A stretch of 42,398 nucleotides of DNA from Parafrankia sp. EUN1f (GTDB lineage Bacteria > Actinomycetota > Actinomycetes > Frankiales > Frankiaceae). The notes under the pieces were generated by a model that searched no databases, was not told where the DNA came from, and saw only the letters and a program-made list of their open reading frames with translations. Positions within the stretch are counted from its first letter, which is position 1. Every line of letters starts with the position of its first letter. The position numbers were made by a program, and so were the translations under genes. Positions 16,128 through 25,314 of the stretch are shown piece by piece. The stretch is taken from contig NZ_ADGX01000074.1 of assembly GCF_000177675.1 (NCBI RefSeq), positions 1-42,398 of the forward strand, written 5' to 3'.

Positions 16128-16206
16128 ATCGCCGACCTCGTGATCGGCTTTCTCCGGCTCGGTCGGCGTTTTCCGGATGGGTAAGGCATGTCGCGTCCCC
16201 ATGGTG

Positions 16207-16235
16207 GTTACTGGCAATTCACGTGACCGCGATAA
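16207..16235. promoter_or_regulatory. Palindromic site in the spacer between ureA and the ABC operon
   Basis: An 8-bp palindrome TCACGTGA (16219-16226) is flanked by GTTA on the left (16207) and TAAC on the right (16232), in the spacer between ureA and the ABC binding-protein gene. It looks like an operator for an unknown dimeric regulator of the importer operon. The outer arms are not equally spaced, so the match could be chance. Confidence 0.35.
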
Positions 16236-16336
16236 CTCGGATACGCGTGCTTTCTAGCCTCCGTGGGACCGCCCGGGCCGGCCGGATGGGAACGGTACGG
16301 CGGGGGGCCGTGGGCGCGTTCGACGGGGGCTTTTCG

Positions 16337-17433
16337 ATGGGGGCTAGTGTGGCAACAAGGAGCACCAGAGGTCTGGATCGGCGCGGCTTCCTGCGCTCGG
16401 GTCTGGGGGCGTCGGCCGGGGCCGCGCTGCTCGCACTCGGCGGCGGGAGCCTGCTGGCCGCCTGCGGTGATGACGACAGCGATGGTGCGGCCGCGGGGGT
16501 GGCGGCTTCGGCACGCTCGACATGCGGTTGTCCTGGATCAAGAACGTCGAGTTCGCCGGCGCCTACATCGCTGACCAGCGCGGTTACTACCGGGAGGCGG
16601 GCTTCTCCAAGGTCAACCTGATGGCCGGTGGCCCGTCGGCGACGCCGCAGGACACTGACGTGGCGACCGGGAAGGCCTTCATCGGGATCTCCGCGCCGGA
16701 TATCACTGGTAACGCAATCCTCAACGGCGCGCCCATCAGGATCATCGGTGCGCAGTACCAGAAGAACCCGTTCGCGATCGTCTCCATGGCCGACAGGCCG
16801 CTCACCGGTCCCGAGGACATGATCGGGAAGAAGATCGGTGTTCAGGCGACCAATGAGAGTGTTTGGTCGTCCTTCCTGAAGGCCAACTCGATCGATCCGT
16901 CATCCGTCGAGAAGGTGCCGGTCGAGTTCGACCCGCTGCCGCTCACCACCGGAACGGTCGACGGCTGGTTCTCCTTCGTCACGAACGAGCCGAACCTGCT
17001 GCGGGTGAAGGGTTTCGAGGTCACCTCGTTCCTGCTCGCCGACCACAACTACCCGCTGGTCTCCGAGACCTACATGGTCCGTACGGAATCGATTGAGAAG
17101 GAGCGCGACAAGATCAAGGCGGTGCTGTCCGCCGATATTCGTGGCTGGAAGGACTCGTTGGCAGATCCGACGCTCGGGGCGCACCTGGCGGCGACTGTCT
17201 ACGGTAAGGATCTCGGCCTGGACGAGGACGAGCAGGTCCTGGAAAGCAAGGACCAGAACAAGCTGGTCCTCACAGATGACACCAAGGCCAACGGCCTGTT
17301 CACGATCACCGATGAGCTGGTCGAGGAGAACATCCGGACCCTCGGGATCGCTGGCGTGGCCATCACCGCGGAGGAGCTGTTCGACTTGTCGATCATCAAG
17401 GAGATCTACGCAGCGAAACCGGACCTGATCTGA
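16337..17433 (+). CDS. ABC importer substrate-binding Tat lipoprotein (NMT1/SsuA type), frameshifted
   Basis: The N-terminus from the ATG at 16337 is a twin-arginine lipoprotein signal: [12 protein letters not shown], a hydrophobic stretch and lipobox LLAAC, then an Asp/Gly-rich linker. The mature domain continues in another frame ([23 protein letters not shown] to IYAAKPDLI), a type II periplasmic fold of the NMT1/SsuA/ThiY class. One extra G in the G5 run at 16495-16499 joins both halves into a 365-residue protein, so the break is a one-base loss, real or a sequencing error. Its stop overlaps the start of the ATPase gene by one base (TGATG at 17431-17435). The ligand is unknown. The class binds small molecules such as sulfonates, pyrimidines and nitrate, and the neighbourhood favours purines or ureides. 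Confidence 0.85.
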
Positions 17434-18284
17434 TGGCCCCGGCCATGCCCGCAACGGCTCCCGGTCTGGCCCCGGACCCGGCGGGCGCATCCGACGGATC
17501 CGGGGTGAGCGTGGCCGGGCTCCGCAAGGAGTTCCGCATGGGCCGCGGCCAGGTCGTCGCACTCGAGGACGTCAACCTGTCGACCGCGGCGGGCTCCTTC
17601 CTGACCCTCATCGGGCCGTCGGGCTGCGGCAAGTCGACCGTGCTGCGCATCCTCGCGGACCTGGAGGCGCCCACCGAGGGCCGGGTCCTCGTGCACGGCG
17701 AGGCACCCGCGGTGGCACGCCGGGCACATCACCTGGGCATCGCGTTCCAGGACTCGGCCCTGCTGCCCTGGCGGTCGGTCGAGGCGAACATCCGGCTCCC
17801 GCTGGAGGTCAGCGGGATGAAGGCCGACCGGTTGGTCATCAGTGACCTGATCTCGCTCGTCGGCCTGACCGGGTTCGAGCGGGCCCGGCCGGCCCAGCTG
17901 TCCGGCGGTATGCGCCAGCGGGTCGCGATCGCGCGCGCGCTCGTCGTCGAGCCCAAGGTGCTGCTGCTCGACGAGCCGTTCGGCGCCCTCGACGACATGA
18001 CCCGCCAGCGCCTCAACTTCGAGCTGCTGCGGATCTGGAGCGAACGCGCGACGACCACGGTGCTGGTGACGCATTCCATCCCGGAGGCGGTCATCCTCTC
18101 GGACACCGTCGCCGTGATGAGCGCCCGGCCCGGACGGATCGCCGCCCGGGTCACCATCGACCTGCCGCGCCCGCGGACACCGGAGATGCTGCGTACGGCG
18201 CGTTTCCACGAGCTGCACGACCTGCTCTCCACCGTCCTGTTCTCCGGGGCGAGCCCCGGTGAGCCCGCCCAGGCCTCTGGATGA
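17433..18284 (+). CDS. ABC importer ATPase (SsuB/NrtD/TauB class)
   Basis: 283 residues. The nucleotide-binding domain shows Walker [11 protein letters not shown]-loop [16 protein letters not shown], signature LSGGMRQR, Walker [14 protein letters not shown] and H-loop [11 protein letters not shown], all intact. The LPWRSV and SIPEAV motifs are typical of taurine/nitrate/sulfonate-type importers. A ~25-residue Pro/Ala head precedes the domain. It overlaps the binding-protein stop and, as ATGA (18281-18284), the first permease start, so it belongs to a coupled four-gene importer operon. Confidence 0.94.
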   Translation: MAPAMPATAPGLAPDPAGASDGSGVSVAGLRKEFRMGRGQVVALEDVNLSTAAGSFLTLIGPSGCGKSTVLRILADLEAPTEGRVLVHGEAPAVARRAHHLGIAFQDSALLPWRSVEANIRLPLEVSGMKADRLVISDLISLVGLTGFERARPAQLSGGMRQRVAIARALVVEPKVLLLDEPFGALDDMTRQRLNFELLRIWSERATTTVLVTHSIPEAVILSDTVAVMSARPGRIAARVTIDLPRPRTPEMLRTARFHELHDLLSTVLFSGASPGEPAQASG

Positions 18285-19327
18285 GCGATCCGAGCGCGCC
18301 GCCCGAGGTTCCCGACCTGGTTCTGAGCGCGTCGTCAGCCTCCTCGCCAGCCTCCTGGGTCTCGGTCTCGGTGCCGACCACCGACTCCGACCCGCGCGCG
18401 GGTGACACCGGACCGGACGCGGCGGCCGGCACGACAGGTGCGGTCGGCCAGGCGTCCGGACGAGCGAGCGACCGGGCGTCCGGACGAGCAGGCGACCGGG
18501 CGACCGGGCGAGCAGGCGGCCCCGGGTCGGCCAGGCGAGCGGGTGGCCCTTCAGCGGCACGGCCGGCGGCGCCGGCGTGGATCGGCGGCGCGGTCGGCGT
18601 CGCCGGTCTGGTCGCGCTGTGGTGGCTGCTCGCGGTCACCGTCCTTGATCGTGGCGGTGTCGTTCCGACGCCGTGGGAGGTCGCCCGCGCGCTGTGGGAG
18701 GACCGGCGGCTGCTCTGGCGGTCGGCCACCGCGACGGTGTCGATCGCCGCGCAGGGGTGGCTGGTCGGCAACGGCCTGGCGATCGGGCTGGCGATCCTGT
18801 TCTTCGGTGTCCCCGTGGTCGAGCGGGTGCTGCTCCAGATCGGTGTTGCCTCCTACTGCCTGCCGATCATCGCGATCGGGCCCATCCTGACCACCGTGTT
18901 CGACGGCAGCACCCCGCAGAAGGCGCTCGCCGGGATCTCGGTCTTCTTCACCACGCTGGTCGGTGCGCTGCTCGGACTGCGGGCCCCGGACCAGGCCAGC
19001 CTGGACGTCATCCGCGCGAGCGGTGGCGGGGTCATCGACCAGATGCGCTTCGTCCGCCTGCGCGCCGCGTTGCCGAGCACGTTCGCGGCGTTGCAGATCG
19101 CGGCGCCGGCCGCGATCCTGGGCGCGATCATCGGCGAGTTCCTCGGCGCCGACCGCGGCCTGGGCATCGCGATGGTCCACTCGCAGCAGGCCCTGGAGGT
19201 TCCCCGTACCTGGGCGCTGGCAATGGTGGCGTCCGCCATCGCCGGCCTCGGCTACGCGGTGACGGCCCTGCTGGCCCGGCTGCTCATGCCGTGGGCTCCC
19301 CGCGGCAATCCCGGAGGTGCCCGATGA
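18281..19327 (+). CDS. ABC importer permease 1
   Basis: 348 residues. The last ~240 are a binding-protein-dependent transport permease of the BPD_transp_1 family with about six membrane helices. They include the start [21 protein letters not shown] and the ATPase-contacting EAA-like loop ([25 protein letters not shown]). The first ~100 residues are a cytoplasmic low-complexity head with a five-residue repeat of the type RASGR/RAGDR (about residues 58-85), which is not seen in standard permeases. It is coupled at both ends (ATGA at 18281 and 19324). Two different permeases with one ATPase suggest a heterodimeric channel. Confidence 0.92.
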   Translation: MSDPSAPPEVPDLVLSASSASSPASWVSVSVPTTDSDPRAGDTGPDAAAGTTGAVGQASGRASDRASGRAGDRATGRAGGPGSARRAGGPSAARPAAPAWIGGAVGVAGLVALWWLLAVTVLDRGGVVPTPWEVARALWEDRRLLWRSATATVSIAAQGWLVGNGLAIGLAILFFGVPVVERVLLQIGVASYCLPIIAIGPILTTVFDGSTPQKALAGISVFFTTLVGALLGLRAPDQASLDVIRASGGGVIDQMRFVRLRAALPSTFAALQIAAPAAILGAIIGEFLGADRGLGIAMVHSQQALEVPRTWALAMVASAIAGLGYAVTALLARLLMPWAPRGNPGGAR

Positions 19328-20223
19328 GCACGGCCACAGTCGACGCGGGCGCACCGCCACCGCCACCGTCGCCCGCAGCAGGGGCCGCGGCCGTGGCCCG
19401 CGGCCGGCAGGGGCACTCGGTCGCGGGCGCGATCGCCACCCGGATCGGGCGGACGCTGCTGTCCGTGGTCGCCTCCACCGGGGTGATCATCGGTCTGTGG
19501 TACGCGTTCATCGAGGTCTTCGACCTCAACCCGCTGGTCGCCAAGGACCCGCAGGCGGTCTGGCAGTACCTGTTCACCGTGCCGGACGCCGCCGAGAACC
19601 GCGACGTCATCCTGGATGGCCTGTGGCACACCCTGGGTGACGCGGCGGTCGGGTACGCGGTGGGAACGGTCGCCGCCCTCGGCATCGCGATCGCGTTCGT
19701 GCTCAGCCGTTCGGTCGAACAGGCCCTGATGCCGGTGGCGATGATGCTGCGGTCGGTGCCGCTGGTCGCGATGACGCCGCTGCTCACCCTGATCTTCGGC
19801 CGCGGCCTGCTGGCGGTCTCCGTGATCGCGGGGATCGTCGTGTTCTTCCCGTCCCTGGTCAACCTGGTCTTCGGGCTGCGGTCGGCCTCCAGCGCGGCGG
19901 CCGATCTCGTGCTGGCCTATGGCGGCGGCCCGTTCACCGTGCTGCGCAAGGTGTCGCTGCCCAGTGCGCTGCCCGCGCTGTTCGTCTCGGCCCGGATCTC
20001 CGTGCCGTCCGCGGTCATCGGCGCGCTGCTCGCGGAGTGGCTGGCCACCGGCAAGGGCCTGGGCTACCTCATGCAACGTTCGCAGCAGACGTTCGACTAC
20101 GGCGGGGTGTGGGCGGCGACCGTGCTGATCACCGTGGCGAGCGTGGCGATCTACGCGCTGGTCGGGTTCGTGGAGGCGGTCGTCCTCGCCCGCTACGGCC
20201 CGGCGCCCTCCCGGCGCGCCTGA
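19324..20223 (+). CDS. ABC importer permease 2
   Basis: 299 residues from the ATG at 19324, which overlaps the stop of permease 1. BPD_transp_1 permease with six helices: IIGLWYAFIEVFDLNPLVAKDP at the start, and the ATPase-contacting loop ADLVLAYGGGPFTVLRKVSLPSALP. It differs from permease 1 across the whole length, so the two are not a recent duplication. A Pro/Ala head of ~35 residues is non-conserved. Transcription may continue into the adenine-deaminase-like gene, but a 331-bp gap intervenes. Confidence 0.93.
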   Translation: MSTATVDAGAPPPPPSPAAGAAAVARGRQGHSVAGAIATRIGRTLLSVVASTGVIIGLWYAFIEVFDLNPLVAKDPQAVWQYLFTVPDAAENRDVILDGLWHTLGDAAVGYAVGTVAALGIAIAFVLSRSVEQALMPVAMMLRSVPLVAMTPLLTLIFGRGLLAVSVIAGIVVFFPSLVNLVFGLRSASSAAADLVLAYGGGPFTVLRKVSLPSALPALFVSARISVPSAVIGALLAEWLATGKGLGYLMQRSQQTFDYGGVWAATVLITVASVAIYALVGFVEAVVLARYGPAPSRRA

Positions 20224-20269
20224 GTCGTCCCGGATGGGGCTGGGTCGCCCGGCGGGATGGGTCGCCACG

Positions 20270-20314
20270 GTTACGCGGGATGGTCACCATGGTTACGCAG
20301 CCGCCGCTGGTTAC
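20270..20314. promoter_or_regulatory. GTTAC/GTCAC cluster upstream of the adenine-deaminase-like gene
   Basis: GTTAC occurs at 20270, 20292 and 20310 and GTCAC at 20283. The first two GTTAC are exactly 22 bases apart, as the a-sites of a GlnR or PhoP-type box would be, but the intervening b-site pentamers do not fit. The rest of the 331-bp gap (20224-20554) holds a short inverted repeat TGGGA-TCCG-TCCCA at 20471-20484 and nothing else recognised. Confidence 0.3.
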
Positions 20315-20554
20315 CCCCGGCGACCGTCCGTGCCTGTTTCTGGTCACCCGCTGTGATGTGGCGCATATTGCACTACTTGCTTTGGGCCACCTGACCACGC
20401 GAAGTCCCCGTCTCGTACGAGAATGCGGGTGTAGAGCAGTGCGTCGGAACGTGCCTGGGTGGTCGCGTGATGGGATCCGTCCCAACGAAGTCTCAGCGCG
20501 TGCATTCGTTACCGGGAAGCCGGCGGGGCCGGCCGGTGAGCTCCGGAGGGCGTC

Positions 20555-22599
20555 ATGGCCGCTGAGCGGGACGTCGACCCCGTGGTCGACGCCTTCTACC
20601 CCTGCGCGCCTCCCGGCGGTGCGCAGGCGGCCACGGCCGTGCCGGTGGCCACCCCGCTCGCCGCGGCCATCTCCCCTCCGGCGGTGTCAGGTGCGCCGGG
20701 AGCCGGGCCTGATCGCCCTGTTGTCGGCCCGCTCCCCGGCCTTCCCCCCTTGCGGTGCCGCTGGCGGCACCGGGCGCGCGGCGAGGACCGGCCCGCCGCC
20801 GTCCCGCACCGCGCGACGGCGGGACCGCCGGCCACGTCAACGCGACCGGCGGCGCGGTGCTCGCGCCGCGCCCACACCTGACCCCGGCAGCCACGCTGGC
20901 CGGTGAGTCCCTCGGGCCGTCCCCGGCCGAGATCGAACGTCTGCGGGCCATCGCGCTGGGGCAGGCCGAGGCCGACTTCGCCATCCGCGGTGGTGTCGTG
21001 CTGGTCGTCCAGACCGGCGACCTGGTGCGGCGTGACGTGATCATCGCGGGCCGCTACATCGCCGCGGTCACCCGCCCCGGCGCGTTGGAGGCACGCCGAA
21101 GCCTCGACGCGGCGGGCCGTTTCGTCCTGCCTGCCTACGTCGACGCCCGGACGTCGGTCGAGCGCACCCTGCTCTCTCCCGGGGAACTCGCCAGGCTCGT
21201 CGTGCCCCGCGGCACGGTGACCGTGCTGACCGATCCCGCCCAGATCGAGCAGATGTACGGCGCGTCGGGCCGTGCGCTGGTCCTGGGCACCGGGACACCG
21301 ATGCGGGTGCTGCCCCGCGGGCCGGTCGAGGCGCGGGGCGCTGATCCCGCCGAGTCCTGGACCGGTTCGGCCACGGAGGCCGGTGCCGGTGTCGTCGCCG
21401 CTGCTGGTACTGGTATCGCTGGTTCGGGCATCGCTGGTTCGGGTGCCGCTGGAGCTGGGGTCAGCGTCGGTGTCGGGGCCGGTGTGGACAGCGGGTTCAT
21501 CTCCCAGGCTGTTCCCCGGCAGGTGAACCCCCTCGAAGGCCTGGCCGGTGGGCTTCCCGCCACCCCGCAACGGCCCGTTCCACTCACCGCGCCCGCGCCG
21601 CACCTGGTCACCGCCTTCCCGGGCCTGGAGATGCCGGCACCTCCGCTGGCCGGCGCGTCCGCGTTCCCCCACCTCGACGACCAGGTCCGGGCCCAGATCC
21701 GGGCGGGCGGCGGTGTCGGCAGCGCGGTCCTGGGCGCCACCCTCGATCCGGCCCGCGCCTTCGGTCTCGATCACGTGCTCGGCCTGATCGCACCGGCCCG
21801 GCTCGCCGACCTGCAGATCGTGCGGGATCTGACCGCCGGCGTCCCGCCTGACGTGGTCATCGCCGGGGGCCGGATCGCGGCCGAACGCGGTCGCGCGCTT
21901 TTCGACAATCTCGATGTCGCGCCGGAATGGGCCCAGTCGTCCGTGCGGCTGCCGGCGGGGCTGTACACCGGATCCTTCACCTCGCCCTGCATGCACTGGG
22001 GTGGGCGCCGGGACACCAGCCTCGGCGTCGTCGACGTGAGCGTGCCCGGTGACGGCGGCACGACGTCCGCCGCGCTGCTGGCGCCGGTGTCATCCCCGGT
22101 GGTCATCGACGTGTCCGGGGGGCAGGCGGACCGGCCGCGGGTGAGCGTCGCCCGGATCGAACCGACCCTGCGCGACGGTGTCGTCGTCGCGGATCCGTCC
22201 CGGGACCTGCTCAAGACCGCGGTTCTCGACCGGACGGGGCGTGCCGACCGGGTTCGGGTCGGCATGGTGCGCGGTATCGGGCTCACCCGGGGGGCGCTGG
22301 GGGCGTCCGCCGCGGCGGCTCCCGGTGACCTGGTGATCGTCGGGGCCGGCGACGCGGACATGCTGACCGCGGCCCGGGCGCTCGAGGGGATGGGCGGCGG
22401 GTTCGTCGTCGTGGACCGTGGCTGGGTGCTGGCCGCCTGCCCGCTGCCGGTGGCGGGCCTGATGAGCGACGCGCCCTGGGAGGCGGTGCTCGGTCAGCTC
22501 GCGGCGGTCGACAGCAAGGCCCGCGAGCTCGGCTGCCGCCTCGCCTCACCGCTGCGCACGATCGCCCGCCTCGGCCGGGAGCTGTATATCCGCCCCTGA
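20555..22599 (+). CDS. Adenine deaminase-like protein lacking metal ligands, with a frameshift near its start
   Basis: The ATG at 20555 has an excellent GGAGG site, but its frame leaves the gene after ~65 residues. Adding one C to the C6 run at 20744-20749 joins it to the long frame, giving ~681 residues. The order of conserved parts is that of adenine deaminase (Ade). The amidohydrolase N-lobe GRFVLPAYVDARTSVERTLLS aligns where active enzymes have DAHVHIESSM, so the metal-binding His-x-His is gone. PAQIEQM replaces the usual PHEI. The central barrel is replaced by Gly/Ala/Val-rich sequence. HLDDQVR, ATLDPARAFGLDHV and the C-terminal domain (GLTRGALG, GGGFVVVDRG, LPVAGLMSD) remain, but the SHDSHN motif is lost. 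It is probably a pseudoenzyme, perhaps a purine-binding partner of the importer (inference). Confidence 0.75.
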
Positions 22600-22612
22600 G
22601 CCGGCCAGGCGC

Positions 22613-24016
22613 TCAGATTCCGGGGGCCGCCTGTGCCCCGGAGGCTGCTCGTGCCCCGGATGCCGGCCTGGGCTCGGATGCCGGCCTGGGCTTGGATGCC
22701 GGGTTGGGCTTGGATGCCGGGTTGGGCACGGAGGTCGGGTGGGGCACGGAGGTCGGGTGGGGCACGGAGGACGTGCGCGGCCCGGGGGCCGGGCGGGGCC
22801 GCAGCTGGGACGCCGCCTCGCGCAGCGCGCGCCGCACGTCGGGGGACGGCGCCCAGACCCGGGTGCCACGGTCGCCGTCGATGGCCAGCAGGCCGCGGCC
22901 GACCATGCCGGTCAGCTGCCGGCGGGCCTGTTCCTTGCCGGTGCCGAGCAGCTCGGCGGCGTCGGCGGTGCGCAGCGGGCCGTCGCGCAGGGCGGTGGTG
23001 AGGACGAGCAGGTCGGGCAGCTCCAGGGGGCTCCCGGCATATGAACGGCCGAGCGCGAAGTGCGCGAAGGGGAGATCCGCTTCCTGGGCCGGCAGCACGG
23101 CGATCACACAGTCCGCCGTCGAGCGGTGGAAGTCCGGCCCGGCGAGCCCGCCGGCCAGCTGCGCCGCGTAGGCGCGGCGGATGCCCCGCCCGGACCGCTC
23201 GGTGATGCCGGCCCGGCGGAACGCGTCCGCCAGCAGCGGGCTACGCGGCCGGGGCGGCCGTGCCGACAGCGCGGACGTGTGCGGCGCACGGCCGGCGTCC
23301 ACGAAGCCACCGGGACTGGTGATCTCGATTCCCTCGCTGGTCCACTGCGTGTGGACGGCGCCGACGGCCCGGTAGTCGCGGTGCACGAAGGCGTTGGCGA
23401 GCAGCTCGCGGAACGCCTGCTCGGCATAGGCGGGCACGCTGGTGCGAACCAGCTCGTAGCGAATCTCCCGGCCGGGGTTGCGAGCCCGGAAACGCGCGAG
23501 CAGCTCCTCGGTGAGGCGAAGCAGCGGCCAGCGGAAGAAGTCGTTCATCCGCGTGCGGGGCGCCCCGGGCTCACCAGGCTCACCGGTCTCCGGGCCGATG
23601 ACCTGGATGGCCGCCTCGTGCTGCGGAACATGGCGGCGTACGGCCTCCGGCCGCCCGAACAGCAGCACCGCGCCGGCGAGGACCTGCGTGCGGCCGCCCT
23701 CGGTGACGACCACTCCCAGCGAGCGGGCGATCTGCTCGTCGGACATGGTCGCGAGCGCCCCATCACCCTTGCCACCGGCGGCCCCGACGAGCCGGCGCAG
23801 CCGGTCGAACTCCCGCGGGTCGAGATCGTGCCAGCCCGCGGACGTGCGGCGGGCGGCGAAGTCGGGATTCGGCGGCGGGCCCGGCGTGGCTCGCGCGCTC
23901 TGCCACGCGCTCTGCGCGGCCGGAACCGGCGGGTTGGAGAACACGCAGGTGAAGCCGGGACCGGGCCGCCCGCCCGGCAGGTCCTGCCTGGGGAGGGTTC
24001 CGTCGGGGTCGCTCAT
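22613..24016 (-). CDS. RecG C-terminal/AlbA-type ATP-binding protein with winged helix and C-terminal hexapeptide repeats
   Basis: 467 residues from the ATG at 24016 (AGGCGAG just upstream). The open frame reaches 24391 without conserved content. The core matches the HATPase_c_4 region of RecG-like/AlbA_2 regulators: LAGAVLLFG, QVIGPETGE, RFRARNPGREIRYELVRTSVPAYAEQAFRELLANAFVHRDY (with the N..HRDY motif), then GIEITSPGGFVDAG and ERSGRGIRRA. A winged-helix domain follows (DLLVLTTALRDGPLRTADAAELLG). The tail is made of six-residue units such as SVPHPT and SKPNPA encoded by 18-bp repeats. Such proteins act as transcription regulators or in DNA metabolism. The target is unknown, but it is divergent from the xanthine dehydrogenase operon and could control it. 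Confidence 0.78.
   Translation of the reverse strand: MSDPDGTLPRQDLPGGRPGPGFTCVFSNPPVPAAQSAWQSARATPGPPPNPDFAARRTSAGWHDLDPREFDRLRRLVGAAGGKGDGALATMSDEQIARSLGVVVTEGGRTQVLAGAVLLFGRPEAVRRHVPQHEAAIQVIGPETGEPGEPGAPRTRMNDFFRWPLLRLTEELLARFRARNPGREIRYELVRTSVPAYAEQAFRELLANAFVHRDYRAVGAVHTQWTSEGIEITSPGGFVDAGRAPHTSALSARPPRPRSPLLADAFRRAGITERSGRGIRRAYAAQLAGGLAGPDFHRSTADCVIAVLPAQEADLPFAHFALGRSYAGSPLELPDLLVLTTALRDGPLRTADAAELLGTGKEQARRQLTGMVGRGLLAIDGDRGTRVWAPSPDVRRALREAASQLRPRPAPGPRTSSVPHPTSVPHPTSVPNPASKPNPASKPRPASEPRPASGARAASGAQAAPGI
22658..22765. repeat. Six 18-bp tandem repeats in the 3' end of the ATP-binding protein gene
   Basis: Units GGATGCCGGCCTGGGCTC, then GGATGCCGGGTTGGGCTT and GGAGGTCGGGTGGGGCAC, in frame with the gene on the other strand and encoding Pro/Ser/Ala hexapeptides. 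Neighbouring units are almost identical while distant ones differ, as expected from stepwise duplication. Confidence 0.9.
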
Positions 24017-24097
24017 CGACTCGCCTGACGAATCGGTGCTGTCCTGCACCAGGCACCACCTTCCCGGCCGGCCCGCCCCCGAGCGCCCCGCACGACC

Positions 24098-24129
24098 ACT
24101 GGTCGCCCGGCGTCTGGTCGCCCGGCGTC
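24098..24129. repeat. Tandem CTGGTCGCCCGGCGT duplication
   Basis: Two adjacent 15-bp copies in the 407-bp divergent region 24017-24423. The remainder of this region holds the promoters of both flanking genes and is less GC-rich toward the xanthine dehydrogenase side. Confidence 0.6.
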
Positions 24130-24383
24130 GCAGCCTGATCACATCGTAGTCGGGGGACCCGGCCGATCGGGGCGGTTCCGGTGTCGGATATCCGCGGCGT
24201 TGCCTCGGTACCGGGGGGCAGACCTGCCGTCCACCGGACACCTCCGTACTGAGTCTTCCTCGATGGCGGAAAAGGCTCACCTGCACAGCGCAACATTTTC
24301 GCCGGTCGGTGACAGGCCCTGCGCAAACTGGCGTACCGCTGTGTTTTCGACTCGAAACCAAGGGATTCTCAGCACTGTGTCGG

Positions 24384-24424
24384 TTGAACATCGCCGTAAC
24401 GTGGCGGCACTATCGTCGGCCACA
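24384..24424 (+). promoter_or_regulatory. Possible promoter of the xanthine dehydrogenase operon, maybe leaderless
   Basis: TATCGT at 24411-24416 fits a -10 hexamer (TAnnnT) seven bases before the ATG at 24424, and no ribosome-binding site precedes that ATG. The transcript would start at or next to the start codon. A TTGAAC at 24384 is too far upstream (21 bases) to be an ideal -35. Confidence 0.35.
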
Positions 24425-25314
24425 TGACGACGCTTGGGGGTCCGTCGACCGTCATGCACAGGCCGCGAACCGTCGGCGAGGCTGTCGGAGCGCTCACCGC
24501 CGAGGCGGGCGCGGGCCGGCGCGTGTGGCTGTTGGCCGGCGGTACTGACCTGGTCCCCGCGCTGCGTGCCGGCAGCCGCGAGCCCGCGGCGATCGTCGCG
24601 CTGCGCCGCGTGCTGGAGCTGCGGGCGCGCGGCGCCGGTGCGGACACGCTCACGGTCGGCGCCGGTGTCACCTACGCCGAGCTGGCGGGCTGGTCGCTCG
24701 CGCCCGGGCTGGCCACGACGTCCCGGGTGGTCGGGTCGGTCCAGATCCGTAACTGCGCGACTGTAGGCGGGGCGCTCGGCTCCGCCAACCCGCGCGGTGA
24801 CCTGCTGACCTTTTTCACGGCCGCGGAGGCCGAGATCCTGCTCGCGTCGGCGCGCGGGCCCCGCACGACCGGCATCGCCGCATTTCTACGCGACGGGCTG
24901 GAGCCCGGCGAGCTGGTCACGGCGGTGCGGATCGCCCGCCCGAGCGGCCCGCAGACCTACCTCAAGATCGGCGGACGGCAGGCGGCGTTTCCCGCTCTCG
25001 TGTCCTGCGCGTTCCTTGTGGACAGGGTGCGCCAGCGGGTGTGCTGTGCGGTGAGTGGCGTGGCGGTCGGGCCCTGGCGGGTGACCGAGGCGGAGCGCCT
25101 CGCCGGCGAGGAGGTCGACTGGTCGACGGGAACCGCGTCGCCCGCGGTCGCCCGCCGTTTCGGTGAGCTGGCGGCCGAGGTGCTGCGCGCGGCACCACCG
25201 TTGCCCGAGGACCCGCGCCACCCGGCCGACTACCGGGCGCACGCGGGCGGTGTGCTCGCCGCCCGGGCGTTCGCCCGGTGCCTCGGGCCGGTACGGCGTG
25301 AGGAGGCCGCGTGA
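24424..25314 (+). CDS. Xanthine dehydrogenase FAD-binding subunit
   Basis: 296 residues of the molybdopterin dehydrogenase FAD-binding family. The flavin-binding loop is WLLAGGTDLVPALRAGSREP, and the second motif VGSVQIRNCATVGGALGSANPRGDLL carries the usual IRN..T.GG.L..A.P..D pattern. The C-terminal CO-dehydrogenase flavoprotein domain follows (TYLKIGGRQAAFPALVS). It passes electrons from the iron-sulfur subunit to NAD+ or another acceptor. It is the first gene of a coupled operon: its TGA overlaps the GTG of the next gene. Specificity for xanthine rather than another aldehyde or purine is inferred from the ureide genes downstream. Confidence 0.9.
   Translation: MTTLGGPSTVMHRPRTVGEAVGALTAEAGAGRRVWLLAGGTDLVPALRAGSREPAAIVALRRVLELRARGAGADTLTVGAGVTYAELAGWSLAPGLATTSRVVGSVQIRNCATVGGALGSANPRGDLLTFFTAAEAEILLASARGPRTTGIAAFLRDGLEPGELVTAVRIARPSGPQTYLKIGGRQAAFPALVSCAFLVDRVRQRVCCAVSGVAVGPWRVTEAERLAGEEVDWSTGTASPAVARRFGELAAEVLRAAPPLPEDPRHPADYRAHAGGVLAARAFARCLGPVRREEAA

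Noticed and set aside
18673-19323. N-terminal extension of permease 2 in the long open frame
   Set aside because: It overlaps permease 1 in another frame with Arg/Gly-rich nonsense; the ATG at 19324 with ATGA coupling is the true start.
20224-20554. Riboswitch upstream of the adenine-deaminase-like gene
   Set aside because: Only short inverted repeats were seen. No purine or guanidine riboswitch core could be recognised by eye.
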